Source of the DNA: Streptomyces sp. NBC_01267
Lineage (GTDB): Bacteria; Actinomycetota; Actinomycetes; Streptomycetales; Streptomycetaceae
DNA length: 64,000 nucleotides
NCBI RefSeq assembly: GCF_036241575.1
Contig: NZ_CP108455.1
Span: 1 to 64,000 of the forward strand
Direction of reading: 5' to 3'
Both the position numbers and the translations under genes were made by a program. How positions within the stretch are numbered: the stretch's first letter is position 1; every line of letters starts with the position of its first letter. This document shows positions 50,554-59,561 of the stretch, in pieces. The notes below the pieces were generated by a model, which ran no database searches, had not been told where the DNA came from, and saw only the letters and a program-made list of their open reading frames with translations.

Positions 50554-51561
50554 TCAACCGGTGCCCGAGCAACCGGGCATGGGCGGCAATGAGGCTTCGC
50601 CCGTCAGAGCGCTGGTGCGCTGCCGGATCGCCGCGAAGATCTGCGCGCGATTCTCCTTGATCGGGTAGTCGATCCGGCCGTAACGCAGTTGGAGGGCGGC
50701 GGTGCGATCCGGGGACTTCAAGCGGACCAGCCCGAGGCTTTCTCCGGGCGTCAGGTCGCGGTGGCCGCACAGCTCCAGCGGCAGACCGTGGTGCGGGTCG
50801 GTCAGGGCCTGGACCAGCTCGGCGCGGCGCAGGCCGGTGTCGGAGTCGTGTTCGAGGTGCAGGATCCACCACTCCCCCAGCCTCGCCTCGTGCCCGGTGA
50901 CGACCTGGGGGACGGCGACCGTGTGAAGGAGTCCGAGGCGGCGCAGCAGTCCGCTGGGCAGCCAAGCCGCGTCGCGCCATGTGGACTCGTAGGCGATCGG
51001 CTGGCGTTCGTCGTCCCACTGCTTCTCGTAGGGGGTCCAGGTGTCGCCGACCAGCCAGCAGGCTTCTCCGCCGTTGCTCTGGATCTGCCGGGCGAGGGCT
51101 GCCTCGGCCTTCTGGAAGGCGCGGCGTGAGGGGCCGGTGAGCTGGATGCTGGTTGGCTGCCCGAGTCGGCGGAGCTCGATGCCGCGATCGGTGCGTGCGC
51201 AGATCCGGACGCCGTTGAGTCCGTAGATTTCGTCTCGTCCGGTGCGCATCGGTGCGCGGGAGGGCAGCAGCCCGCCCATCAGGCTGTCGAGGCTTTCGTC
51301 GCTTTCCAGGTGGAGCTTGATGCTGTGCGGGGTGGGCTGCACGTAGCGGATGCCGAAGGGGTACTCGAAGAAGTGCCTCTGGGAGTTGAGGATCCAGTAG
51401 AACACCTCGGATTCGAGGAGCAGTTGTGCCTGCTGGGCCGGTGCCGGGATGAGGGGCGCGCCGGGCTGCAGGGCGGTGACGGCGTCGCAGGCGGCTTGGC
51501 GGGGGGCGCCGGTGTAAAGGGCGTAGGTCCGGGCTCGGCTGCTGGTCTGGGTGGCCGACAT
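50554..51561 (-). CDS. Unrecognised 335-aa protein
   Basis: From the ATG at 51561: ARTYALYTGAPRQAACDAVT, AQQAQLLLESEVFYWILNSQ, RHFFEYPFGIRYVQPTPHSI, KLHLESDESLDSLMGGLLPS, RICARTDRGIELRRLGQPTS, WLPSGLLRRLGLLHTVAVPQ, TGHEARLGEWWILHLEHDSD. Mixed alpha/beta, soluble, no motif I can name. The frame is complete, and codon use is normal for Streptomyces. It precedes the WhiB/integrase chimera on the same strand with about 160 bases between, so the two could be one transcript. Confidence 0.55.
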   Translation of the reverse strand: MSATQTSSRARTYALYTGAPRQAACDAVTALQPGAPLIPAPAQQAQLLLESEVFYWILNSQRHFFEYPFGIRYVQPTPHSIKLHLESDESLDSLMGGLLPSRAPMRTGRDEIYGLNGVRICARTDRGIELRRLGQPTSIQLTGPSRRAFQKAEAALARQIQSNGGEACWLVGDTWTPYEKQWDDERQPIAYESTWRDAAWLPSGLLRRLGLLHTVAVPQVVTGHEARLGEWWILHLEHDSDTGLRRAELVQALTDPHHGLPLELCGHRDLTPGESLGLVRLKSPDRTAALQLRYGRIDYPIKENRAQIFAAIRQRTSALTGEASLPPMPGCSGTG

Positions 51562-51800
51562 GGCTTCAGGCACCTTTCGCTCAGCTCCGTCGGCCCGCGG
51601 AGCGTGAGGAACAGGCACTGGTGTGCGGTGTTGCGGTCGGTGGGGTGCAGCTGATCGAAGCCGTGCTTCTTCGCCTACGCCTTGAACCAGTGGGCCGAGG
51701 TTCGCGTGAGGAGCAGCAGACCGATGCCGCACGGCGCGACTGTAGTCGTCGGGCCCGGCTCGATGGGGGCGCCACGCCGTTCGCCGGTGCGGGGTGTGGG

Positions 51801-52094
51801 TTACAGGGGGGACGCGGCCGGCTCGGCGAGTTGGCCGCGGGCGACGGCTTCTTGTCGGAGCGCGGTCCTGAGGTGCCACAACGAGATCGCCGGAAGGAGG
51901 CCGCCGAGCCGGGCCGCCGCCCTCAGTGCCTCAGCCGCCTCGGCCAGGAGCTCGGCGGCCGATCGCGCCTGCTCGGTACTCCGCCCCCCGCTCAGGCGTT
52001 CTACGATCTCGTCCAGCAGCTGTGCCAGCTCACCCGCTCCTGGGTCCTCCGGCACATCGGCTCCCCACCACCGGAGGGCAGCCTCCAAGGCCAT
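51801..52094 (-). CDS. Small helical hypothetical protein
   Basis: 97 residues: MALEAALRWWGADVPEDPGA, GELAQLLDEIVERLSGGRST, EQARSAAELLAEAAEALRAA, ARLGGLLPAISLWHLRTALR. It is almost entirely helical with an amphipathic pattern. The coding frame may extend a little upstream. It may be coupled to the gene downstream. Family not recognised. Confidence 0.45.
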   Translation of the reverse strand: MALEAALRWWGADVPEDPGAGELAQLLDEIVERLSGGRSTEQARSAAELLAEAAEALRAAARLGGLLPAISLWHLRTALRQEAVARGQLAEPAASPL

Positions 52095-52214
52095 GAGGCA
52101 GTCGGTGCGGTCGAGCGCGGCGGCGTGGTTCCTACGTCCCCGTGCATCACGATCCCCATCGTTGTCCGTCAGGGGTCCCCTCGGGGCAGGAACCGCGAAT
52201 CGGCTGCCCTCGGG

Positions 52215-52371
52215 TCAGACCCCGACGCGGGGTGAGAGGGGTTCCGAACACGGTCGCGCTGCGGTCGGCACGGGTATGCCGCGGCGCAGGGCCTCGCGGG
52301 TAAGGGCGTCGAGCTGGGCACCAGCCGCGGTGTAGGCGTCGGCGGCGCGCGCGAGACGTTGCTCGGCGGCG
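52215..52371 (-). pseudogene. C-terminal fragment cut by IS256
   Basis: The minus strand reads AAEQRLARAADAYTAAGAQL, DALTREALRRGIPVPTAARP, then CSEPLSPRVGV and a stop. The N-terminal part is replaced by the IS256 copy starting at 52372. A helical repeat-like protein end; family not recognised. Confidence 0.4.
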
Positions 52372-53755
52372 GGTCTGTACAGCGAACGGTGGGACTCGGT
52401 TGATTGTTTCTATCGGCGTCCGGCGGTGAGCCGGCCGTCGAAGGTGATGTCGAAGGCTTGGAGTGCGGCTTTCCAGCGCATGGTCCAGCGCTTGCTTCCG
52501 GTGCCCTTGGGGTCCAGGCTCATCACCGCGAGGTAGACGCACTTCAGCGCGGCCTGTTCCGTGGGGAAGTGGCCGCGGGCCCTCACGGCCTTACGGATGC
52601 GGGCGTTGACGGACTCGATCGCGTTGGTGGTGCACACGATCTTCCGGATCTCCACGTCGAATTGGAGGAAGGGGACGAACTCCGCCCAGGCGCTCTCCCA
52701 TAGCCGCACGATCGCCGGGTACTTCTTGCCCCAGGCTTCGCCGAACTCCAGGAAACGTTCCAGGGCGGCGTCCTCGGTCGGCGCGGTGTAGACGGGCTTG
52801 AGTGCCTTCGCGATCTTCTCCCAGTCCTGCCTGGCCGCGTAACGGAAGCTGTTCCGCAGCAGGTGAACCTACACACGTTTGCACGATCGTCGCAGGCCAG
52901 ACCGTGTTGACCGCGTCCGGCAGGCCGGTCAGTCCGTCACAGACCAGCATCAGCACATCACGGGCTCCGCGGTTCTTGATCTCGGTGAGGACCTGCAGCC
53001 AGTACTTCGCGCCCTCGCCGCCGTCGCCGACCCACAGGCCCAGAATGTCCCGATGCCCCTCCGCCGTCACGGCCAGGGCCATATAGACGGGCCGGTTGGC
53101 GACCTGCCCGTCCCTGACCTTCACGTTCACACAGTCGATGAACACGACCGGATACACGCTGTCCAAAGGCCGGTTCTGCCACTCGGCCATGCCGGCCATG
53201 CCGGCCATGACACTGTCGGTAATCGTCGAGATCGTGGTCTTGGAGACCTCCGTCCCGTAGACCTCGGCCAGATGGGCGGAGATCTCGCCGTGGGTGAGGC
53301 CCTTCGCGGACAGCGACAGGACCATCTCGTCCACGCCGCCCAGGCGCCGCTGACGCTTCTCGACCAGCTGCGGCTCGAACGTGCCCGCCCGGTCCCGCGG
53401 CACCGTGATCTCCACCGGGCCGACCTCGGTCGTCACGGTCTTGGACCGGTGACCGTTGCGGTAGTTGTCCCGGCCGCCCTCGACCCGTTCACCGGGCTCA
53501 TGCCCGAGGTGGTCGGTCAGCTCGCCCTCCAGCGCGGACTCCAGCACCTTCCGCGTGAGCTCCGCCAGGAGGCCGCCCTCACCGGTCAGCTTCACTCCGC
53601 CGGCCTCGGCCCGGGCCACCAGCTCGGCAACCAGACCGTCATCCACAGCATCCAGCGCACCCACGGCGGCCTCCCCGGCCTCGATGCCACTCATCACGTC
53701 AGTCATCAACTGTCGCTTCCAGCTCGGGAGTTACACCACTCACCGTACAGACCCC
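52372..53755. mobile_element. IS256-family insertion sequence
   Basis: The termini are imperfect inverted repeats: GGTCTGTACAGCGAACGGTG at the left and GGTCTGTACGGTGAGTGGTG read inward from the right. Length about 1,384 bp. The transposase is frameshifted, so the copy is probably dead. No matching flanking duplication was found, so the borders may be off by a few bases. Confidence 0.7.
52410..53709 (-). pseudogene. IS256 transposase, frameshifted
   Basis: The N-terminal two thirds are fine: EITVPRDRAGTFEPQLVEKR, GLTHGEISAHLAEVYGTEVS, YPVVFIDCVNVKVRDGQVAN (first aspartate), DVLMLVCDGLTGLPDAVNTV (second). At about 52871 one extra base shifts the frame: TIVQTCV should continue with VHLLRNSFRYAARQDWEKIA, and the next frame indeed gives that, then IVCTTNAIESVNARIRKAVR (catalytic glutamate) to the end at 52410. 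A 9-bp unit GCCGGCCAT is repeated at about 53190-53215 and adds AGMAGM to the protein. Confidence 0.8.
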
Positions 53756-53774
53756 CACCTGGTGCGAGTTCAGA

Positions 53775-54029
53775 GAAGCGGTGATCTTCCACAACGCCCT
53801 GGATATCGCGGAGATCATCCGCCAGCTCCTGGAGGAGGGCTGGGAGATCGACCCGGAGGACCTGGCCCACATCTCGCCGTACCTGACCGAGCACATCAAA
53901 CGATTCGGCGAGTACTCCACCCACGAACTCGGTATCCAGCCCGAGGCGTACGACCCGAAACTCGACGTCGACTTCACCCAGCTTCGCGACCAGGACCCGG
54001 CCGCCTCCGGCTTCAGCACAGCCGCCTGA
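53775..54029 (+). pseudogene. Tn3-family tnpA, C-terminal remnant
   Basis: FREAVIFHNALDIAEIIRQL, LEEGWEIDPEDLAHISPYLT, EHIKRFGEYSTHELGIQPEA, YDPKLDVDFTQLRDQDPA. This is the unmistakable C-terminus of a Tn3 transposase (about 80 of about 1,000 residues). The rest is gone, and IS256 starts about 20 bases before it. No resolvase or terminal repeat is visible. Confidence 0.7.
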
Positions 54030-54111
54030 CCGTCACCTCTGTGAAGGACCCTGTCATGCCCGTTGAGCAGTACGGCCCTCGGCCTCGCTCACATTCGGCA
54101 GGAGCTGAGCG

Positions 54112-54804
54112 TCACGCCGGCGGCCGGGCGAGTTTGGCGGCCACGGCGTCGAGGACCCAGTCCAGGCCGGTTGCGAAGGATGTCTCGGCGTCCACGTCCG
54201 TGCCGTCGTACACGGCCTTGGCCAACGCCGGGAAGCGGCCGGTGGCCAGAATTCTCGTCACATGCGGGCCTTGGGCGCGCTGCCAGTCGTGCTTGGACAG
54301 GCCGGTGGCGCGCTCGGCCCGCAGGTTTGTGATCTCGCGGCGGATCGCGCCGTTGAAGTAGGCGCTGACGGTCTCGACGGCGCGCATGACGGTGTCGATG
54401 TCGGCGAGGCCGTCGAGGGCGGCCAGCGTGGCCTCGGTGACGGCGAGGCCGTTCGGGCCGAAGGCCGGGCGGCCGCCGAGCAGGTCGGCGAGCCATTCGT
54501 GACGGAGGGCGGCCTGCCTGGTGCGGTGGGCGAGGATGCTCAGCGCCTCCCGCCAGTCACCGGGCTGTTCCTCGGGGAGGATCTCGGCCTGGATCTCGTC
54601 CACCATGAGGTCGAACAGCTCCTCCTTGGTGGAGATGTATCTGTACAGCCGCATCGGGCCGGCGTCCAGGCGGGCGGCGACCTTGCGCAAGGACACCGCC
54701 TCCAGTCCGCCCTCGTCGGCCAGTGCGATGGCGGCGGCGACGATCCGTTCCCGGTCGAGCGGCACGGGTTGAGTCGGCGGTTCCGGCCGGTCCCAGACAG
54801 TCAT
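54112..54804 (-). CDS. TetR-family repressor
   Basis: 230 residues: LDRERIVAAAIALADEGGLE, AVSLRKVAARLDAGPMRLYR (HTH with recognition helix AGPMRLYRYI), then YISTKEELFDLMVDEIQAEI. The C-terminal ligand domain is of the TetR_C type used by tetracycline-like regulators (AALDGLADIDTVMRAVETVS, YFNGAIRREITNLRAERATG). The ATG at 54804 faces the monooxygenase start with 53 bases between, the classic TetR arrangement, with a palindrome in that gap. Confidence 0.88.
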   Translation of the reverse strand: MTVWDRPEPPTQPVPLDRERIVAAAIALADEGGLEAVSLRKVAARLDAGPMRLYRYISTKEELFDLMVDEIQAEILPEEQPGDWREALSILAHRTRQAALRHEWLADLLGGRPAFGPNGLAVTEATLAALDGLADIDTVMRAVETVSAYFNGAIRREITNLRAERATGLSKHDWQRAQGPHVTRILATGRFPALAKAVYDGTDVDAETSFATGLDWVLDAVAAKLARPPA

Positions 54805-54842
54805 GCTCCCACCGTACCGTTGCGCTGCACCGTATCCGAGCA

Positions 54843-54853
54843 ATACAGTGTAT
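54843..54853. promoter_or_regulatory. ATACAGTGTAT operator between TetR and monooxygenase
   Basis: A perfect 11-bp palindrome in the 53-bp divergent gap, five bases before the monooxygenase ATG. An outer pair CCGTATC/GTATCGG gives wider symmetry. It is well placed for a TetR dimer to block both promoters. Confidence 0.5.
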
Positions 54854-54857
54854 CGGT

Positions 54858-55976
54858 ATGAGACACCGCATCGCAGTGGTCGGGAGCGGTCCCGCCGGCC
54901 TCACCTTCGCCCGCGTCCTGCACCGTCATGGTCACCCGGTCGCCGTCCTCGAACGCGATCCCGCCCGGGACGCCCGCCCCCCGGGCGGCATCCTGGACCT
55001 GCACGAAGGGCTGGGCCAGCTCGCGCTGGACAAGGCGGGGCTGCTGGCGGAGTTCCAGGCGCTGTCCCGTCCCGAGGGACAGGCCATGCGCATCCTGGAC
55101 ACGGACGGGACCGTCCTGCGCGACTGGCAGCCCCGTCCGGACGACCGGGCCAATCCCGAGATCGACCGCGGGCAACTCCGTGACCTGCTGCTCGGCACTC
55201 TGGACGTCCAGTGGGGCCGGGGCGTGACGCAGGTGGTGCCGGGGGCCCGGGACGGCGTGCTGGTCCACTTCGCGGACGGGCGGCAGGAGACGTTCGACCT
55301 CGTGGTCGGCGCGGACGGTGCCCGGTCCCGGGTCCGCCCGGCGGTCTCGTCGGCGACACCGCGCTACACCGGCGTCACCTATGTCGAGACCTCCCTCGAC
55401 GACGTCGACACCCGTCATCCTGACCTCGCCCGGCTGATCGGCGACGGTTCCGTGGCTGTGTACGGCGTGAACCGCGCGCTCGTCGCCCAGCGCAACAGCG
55501 GCGGCCACGTCAAGGTGTACGCCCAGTTCCGCGCGCCGCTGGACTGGCACACGAACCTGGACCTGTCCGACGTCGAGGCCGTGCGATCGAGCCTGCTGGC
55601 CCTGTTCGACGGCTGGGCCGCTCCCGTCCTCGACCTCCTCCGCCGCGGCACCGCTTTCGTCCACCGCCCGCTCTACGTACTGCCCGTGTCCCACACCTGG
55701 ACCCACGTCCCCGGGGTGACGCTGCTGGGCGACGCCGCCCATCTGATGCCCCCGTTGGGGGCGGGCGCGAACCTCGCGATGCTGGAAGGCGCCGAACTCG
55801 CCGAGTCCATCGCCGCCGGCCCTGAAGATCTGGACGAGACCGTCCGCGCCTTCGAGGAACAGATGTGGGCGCGGGCCGGCAGGTGGGCGAGGATCACGAC
55901 GGCCGGTCTCGAACGCCTCGTGAGCCCGGACCCCGCCGAAGCCCTCGCCGTCTTCGACCGAGTCCAGCCATCCTGA
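54858..55976 (+). CDS. FAD-dependent monooxygenase (TetX-like)
   Basis: 372 residues. RIAVVGSGPAGLTFARVLHR is the FAD-binding GxGxxG and DARPPGGILDLHEGLGQLAL follows it. The centre has DLVVGADGARSRVRPAVSSA, the DG motif of class A flavin monooxygenases. The GDAAHLMPPLGAGANLAMLE motif binds FAD ribityl phosphate. Overall layout fits the TetX/PgaE-like group, which hydroxylate aromatic or tetracycline-like substrates. The gene is under the divergent TetR repressor, so the substrate or a related drug may induce it. The ATG at 54858 is chosen because earlier starts would run into the regulator's promoter. Confidence 0.88.
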   Translation: MRHRIAVVGSGPAGLTFARVLHRHGHPVAVLERDPARDARPPGGILDLHEGLGQLALDKAGLLAEFQALSRPEGQAMRILDTDGTVLRDWQPRPDDRANPEIDRGQLRDLLLGTLDVQWGRGVTQVVPGARDGVLVHFADGRQETFDLVVGADGARSRVRPAVSSATPRYTGVTYVETSLDDVDTRHPDLARLIGDGSVAVYGVNRALVAQRNSGGHVKVYAQFRAPLDWHTNLDLSDVEAVRSSLLALFDGWAAPVLDLLRRGTAFVHRPLYVLPVSHTWTHVPGVTLLGDAAHLMPPLGAGANLAMLEGAELAESIAAGPEDLDETVRAFEEQMWARAGRWARITTAGLERLVSPDPAEALAVFDRVQPS

Positions 55977-56368
55977 CTGCCAAGCGCGAGAGCACCAGTA
56001 TCAATAGCTCGCCACGGCTTCACGGGAAGGTACGGCACCGTCGCGGTCCCTTCCGGCAAAACCACCGTTAGACGAACGCACGGACGCCTGTACCGAACGC
56101 AGCCCTCAGCCCACTACCGCGAATCCGGTCCGATCCTCCTCGCACACATAACTACCAGGTGCGCGAAGAGTGATGGGCTCCGGCCGGGACGTCCTGTCCG
56201 TCCTCCGTGTCGTCAAAGGATCGAATGGCGACAGGCGCGGCGGACGTCCAATGAACCCGGGCTTTCCGGGGCCCGGCGGCGGCGCAGATCCAATCAGATC
56301 CGATGACGGATGATGACAGGGTTTGCTGACAGCTAGGGTCGAATGCGACCACCACAATGGGGAGCAGC
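55977..56368. other. Intergenic region before recombinase
   Basis: About 390 bases without a supported gene. Short open frames exist but lack bias. The ribosome-binding site of the next gene (GGGGAGCAGC) is at its end. Confidence 0.35.
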
Positions 56369-57313
56369 ATGGCCAACCTGGTCTACAAGCGGGTGTCGAC
56401 CGACCAGCAGTCGACCGACCGCCAGAACCTGGTGCTGGACGAGGCCGGGATCGAGGCCCCGGTTGTCTTCGAGGAACAGGCCGGGACCTCCAGCCGCCTT
56501 CATCCGCTGGAGCGGCCGAAGTTCGGCGAGCTGCTCGCGTACGCGCGGCCAGGCGACGCTGTGCACATCTCCGAGATGTTCCGCCTGGTGCGCGGCACCG
56601 GGCACATCCTCGACGTGCTCGACGTCCTGCACCGCGACCGCCTCGCCCTGCGCATCCACGATGGCGCGTTCTCCGCGATGGACCTCACCGCCCGCCACCC
56701 GCGTACCGGCGAGCTGCTGTCCACCGTGAAATTCATGGTGCAGACCCTCGCCGCCGCCGGCGAACTCCAGCGCGACCTTCAGCGCGAACTGACCTACGAC
56801 GGGCTGCGGGCCGCCGAGGCGAAGGGCAACAAGGGCGGGCGCCGCCCCGCCGTCCCGGCCGCGAAGACCGACGCCGTACGCACCGCGTACCTGGAAGGCC
56901 GGTCCGTCGCGGCCCTCGCCCGCGACCACGACGTCAGCCGCGGCGCCATCCGCACTGCCGTCGCCGACCTCCTGCCCGAGCACACGGCCGCCGACCCGGG
57001 CACCCCGGCCCCTGAACTGCCGGTCGTCCTCGACATGCCGGGCAAGGTCGCGGACTTCCTCCGCGCCGCCGAACTGGAGCCCGCCGAGCGCGCCACGCTC
57101 GACCAGGGCGTGACCGTACGGCGCGGCCAGGGCTACACCCTGCGCATCAAGGCCGTGCCCGCGATCCACCGCCGACTCCTTGGCCTCTGCCAAGCCCCCG
57201 ACGGCACCGCGGTGGTCCCGGCCCAGCGCAAGGCCCGCCGCGAGTACGAGAACCGCGTCAACCTGCATGCCCCCGCTGCGGACCTCGGAAGTCAGTCACG
57301 CTCCGCTACATGA
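56369..57313 (+). CDS. Serine recombinase/resolvase-like protein
   Basis: 314 residues. The N-terminal domain is a small serine recombinase: MANLVYKRVSTDQQSTDRQN (catalytic serine in RVSTDQQ), FEEQAGTSSRLHPLERPKFG, ARPGDAVHISEMFRLVRGTG, VLHRDRLALRIHDGAFSAMD and AAAGELQRDLQRELTYDGLR. In many resolvases this is followed by an HTH, seen here as YLEGRSVAALARDHDVSRGA, IRTAVADL. The last 90 residues (DMPGKVADFLRAAELEPAER onward) are an unusual extension. The ATG at 56369 follows GGGGAGCAGC. It could be a plasmid resolvase. No obvious res site was identified. Confidence 0.75.
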   Translation: MANLVYKRVSTDQQSTDRQNLVLDEAGIEAPVVFEEQAGTSSRLHPLERPKFGELLAYARPGDAVHISEMFRLVRGTGHILDVLDVLHRDRLALRIHDGAFSAMDLTARHPRTGELLSTVKFMVQTLAAAGELQRDLQRELTYDGLRAAEAKGNKGGRRPAVPAAKTDAVRTAYLEGRSVAALARDHDVSRGAIRTAVADLLPEHTAADPGTPAPELPVVLDMPGKVADFLRAAELEPAERATLDQGVTVRRGQGYTLRIKAVPAIHRRLLGLCQAPDGTAVVPAQRKARREYENRVNLHAPAADLGSQSRSAT

Positions 57314-57328
57314 CGGGTAACGGCAGCT

Positions 57329-58000
57329 TCACGAGTACAGGGCCGCGTACGGCTGCTCGGCGAGGGTGAGTGCCGCCTTCGGCTGCCCGTCCTCCTGGGC
57401 GGCGCGGACGACCGGGCGCGGCCGCCGGTGGCCGAGGGCGGAAAGGAGAGCGTGCTTCTCGCTCTCGAGCTCGTGCACGCGGCGGACGGCGTCCTGGTGC
57501 TTCTGCGTGGCCGCAGCCAGCGCCTGCGGCGCGTACGTGTCGTCCCCCGGCGCCCGGCGCAGGGCCTCCCGCTCCTTCTCGGCGGACTTCGCGCTCTTCG
57601 TGGCGTCCTGGAGCGCCAGCTCGGCAGCAACGAGGTCCTTGACGCGTCGGCTGGCCTCCGGTGCGGGCGACGACCAGCAGATGGCGGTGCGGTCGTTGAG
57701 GTCCCACGGGACCACCGCGGCACCGTGGACGTCGCAGGTCAGCAGGAGCACCTGCTCGTCGCCGGCCTGCGCGGGCCGGCAGACCGTGGGCTTGAGGACT
57801 CTCCTGCCGCGCTGGGTGGCGATCAGGGCCTTGATCTCGGTGTCTGGGAGCGCGGAGGCCAGACCATCGAGGATCGCCTGCCGCGGAGGCGGCACGACCT
57901 CGTAGTCCGCACAGGTGTTCTCGATCGCGTCCGCGAGGCGATCGCCCCAGACAGGGGTACCGATCTGCGGGTAGATGTCATCGGACCGTTTTACGGTCAT
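57329..58000 (-). CDS. Hypothetical protein with C-terminal coiled coil
   Basis: 223 residues: SDDIYPQIGTPVWGDRLADA, IENTCADYEVVPPPRQAILD, GLASALPDTEIKALIATQRG, then GDEQVLLLTCDVHGAAVVPW. The region VKDLVAAELALQDATKSAKS, AEKEREALRRAPGDDTYAPQ and LAAATQKHQDAVRRVHELES is predicted coiled coil. It is convergent with the recombinase, with 15 bases between their stops. No family recognised. Confidence 0.5.
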   Translation of the reverse strand: MTVKRSDDIYPQIGTPVWGDRLADAIENTCADYEVVPPPRQAILDGLASALPDTEIKALIATQRGRRVLKPTVCRPAQAGDEQVLLLTCDVHGAAVVPWDLNDRTAICWSSPAPEASRRVKDLVAAELALQDATKSAKSAEKEREALRRAPGDDTYAPQALAAATQKHQDAVRRVHELESEKHALLSALGHRRPRPVVRAAQEDGQPKAALTLAEQPYAALYS

Positions 58001-58332
58001 GGTGTCGTCCTTCCACCCGGAAGTCCCGGGCGAGCACAGAGGCTCCCGTCCTTCGGGAGCGTGTCACGCGCCCGAGTGCCGAAGCCTCGTGCCGGCGAGG
58101 AATCGGGCCGACACCTGTGGGAGTGTGCGCCGGTCCTCGCCCCGTACGGTCCACCTGCCAGCGTCCGAAGAACGATCAGCCCCCATAAGCGCCTCGGTGG
58201 CGCCTGGACCTCTCGCAGCTTGCTCCGGCTCCGCCGACGGCGGCATGAGGCGGACGCCGATGATGAGCCACCGACGTGCACCACGAAATCTGCCACCGCC
58301 TGCTTAGTTGCCTGAGACATTGCCATAAAGGA
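58001..58332. other. Intergenic region with hairpin
   Basis: About 330 bases with no supported gene. A short hairpin GCTCCCGTCCTTCGGGAGC lies near 58045. It separates the coiled-coil gene from the LysR gene. Confidence 0.35.
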
Positions 58333-59208
58333 TCAAGACCCGGAGCTGGTGTCCGGCAGCGTACTGAGGGCATCCTGCGCCAGAGATACAAAACGTGATA
58401 TGAGAGGATGTCCGCCGTGTTGCGGATAGACCAGGTTGAGGGGTACGCGCGGCGCGTCCGGAATGGAGAGGAACGAGACGGAGGAGTGGATGTGCTGCCG
58501 TCCGACGAACTCCGGCACCACGCCTACCCCCTTGTTCGAGGCGACGGCTTCCAGCCATTCGTCAAAGTTGCGACAGACGATTGAGACGCTGGGCTGGCGG
58601 TCCGTCGGCCAGTCACTCAAGTTGGTCGTCCCGCTCACCTCGTTCAGAACGAGGCGCTGGTCAGCCAGGTCCAGCCAGCGGATCTCCTCCCATTCCGAGA
58701 GTTCGGATCGTACGGAGACCGCTGCGATTCTTCGTTCGTGCAGCAGTGTGACAACTTTCAGGCCGGGGGCTTCTTCTACGTGGCCCCGCAGGATCGCCAG
58801 GTCGACCTCGCCGCGGTCCAGCCCCGCTAGCGTGGCGTCGTGCCGGTATACGTGTACCGATATGCCGGTCTCCTCCTCGAAACCCGCGATAGCCTCCTGC
58901 GGCCACCCGGTGGGAAACCCCCAGGCGAAACCCACACGGAATGCTTCGTCCCCTGCCTCGGGGCGCAGCGCTGCCTCCAGCCGTGGTAAGAGGGAGCTGA
59001 GTTGGTCGTAAAGGTTCTCGCCCGCTGGCGTGAGTGCCATCTGGCGTGTCGTCCGTTCAAGCAGACGCCGACCGAGCATTTCCTCTAGACGTTGGATGTT
59101 GCGGCTGAGTGTGGGCTGGGACACGTTCATCCGCTTGGCAGCTCGGGTGAAGTGCTTCTCCTCCGCCAAGGCCAAGAACCCACGCAGGTGATGCAGCTCA
59201 ATACTCAT
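58333..59208 (-). CDS. LysR-family transcriptional regulator
   Basis: 291 residues: MSIELHHLRGFLALAEEKHF, TRAAKRMNVSQPTLSRNIQR (HTH), LEEMLGRRLLERTTRQMALT, PAGENLYDQLSSLLPRLEAA, then a substrate-binding domain with EAFRVGFAWGFPTGWPQEAI, VDLAILRGHVEEAPGLKVVT, LNEVSGTTNLSDWPTDRQPS and SIVCRNFDEWLEAVASNKGV. Complete. The ATG at 59208 is the first of the conserved region. It is the leftmost gene of the right-hand cluster and is a likely regulator of it, although all cluster genes are on the same strand as it and no divergent target is adjacent. Confidence 0.88.
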   Translation of the reverse strand: MSIELHHLRGFLALAEEKHFTRAAKRMNVSQPTLSRNIQRLEEMLGRRLLERTTRQMALTPAGENLYDQLSSLLPRLEAALRPEAGDEAFRVGFAWGFPTGWPQEAIAGFEEETGISVHVYRHDATLAGLDRGEVDLAILRGHVEEAPGLKVVTLLHERRIAAVSVRSELSEWEEIRWLDLADQRLVLNEVSGTTNLSDWPTDRQPSVSIVCRNFDEWLEAVASNKGVGVVPEFVGRQHIHSSVSFLSIPDAPRVPLNLVYPQHGGHPLISRFVSLAQDALSTLPDTSSGS

Positions 59209-59561
59209 GGACAGCAGCATATGCAGGGCCGCGAAGACGTCCATGGCGCCTTCGGGCGGCTCCCAGGCTCGCGATGTCGAACGCACCTGAGCCTTCTCTC
59301 CCCCAGAATCTCTGGAGCTGCTTCCTGGGGCTCACGTACTTCGGCCGGCTCCGCGCCAATCATCGCAGGGTTGATGAGGTTCAAAACGGTCGCGAGACCG
59401 TATGGTTCGGGCGCTGGCCTGGGGATTCGTCAGCCTGCTGAGCCCTCCGTGAGCCACCGTGGACAACCGGCATCTCGGCGGGTGTCCCGGGGCGCTCCCC
59501 CGGGACACTGCTTGACGTGCCGCTCGCCCTGATGAGTGGCACGCCTTGTCGCATACGGATG
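59209..59561. other. Intergenic stretch between LysR and cupin genes
   Basis: About 350 bases with no convincing gene. Some open frames on both strands but no starts with ribosome-binding sites. It should hold the LysR promoter. Confidence 0.35.

Noticed and set aside
54801..55742. 313-residue minus-strand frame opposite the monooxygenase
   Set aside because: No domain is recognised, and it would overlap the TetR promoter region. The plus strand has full FAD motifs.
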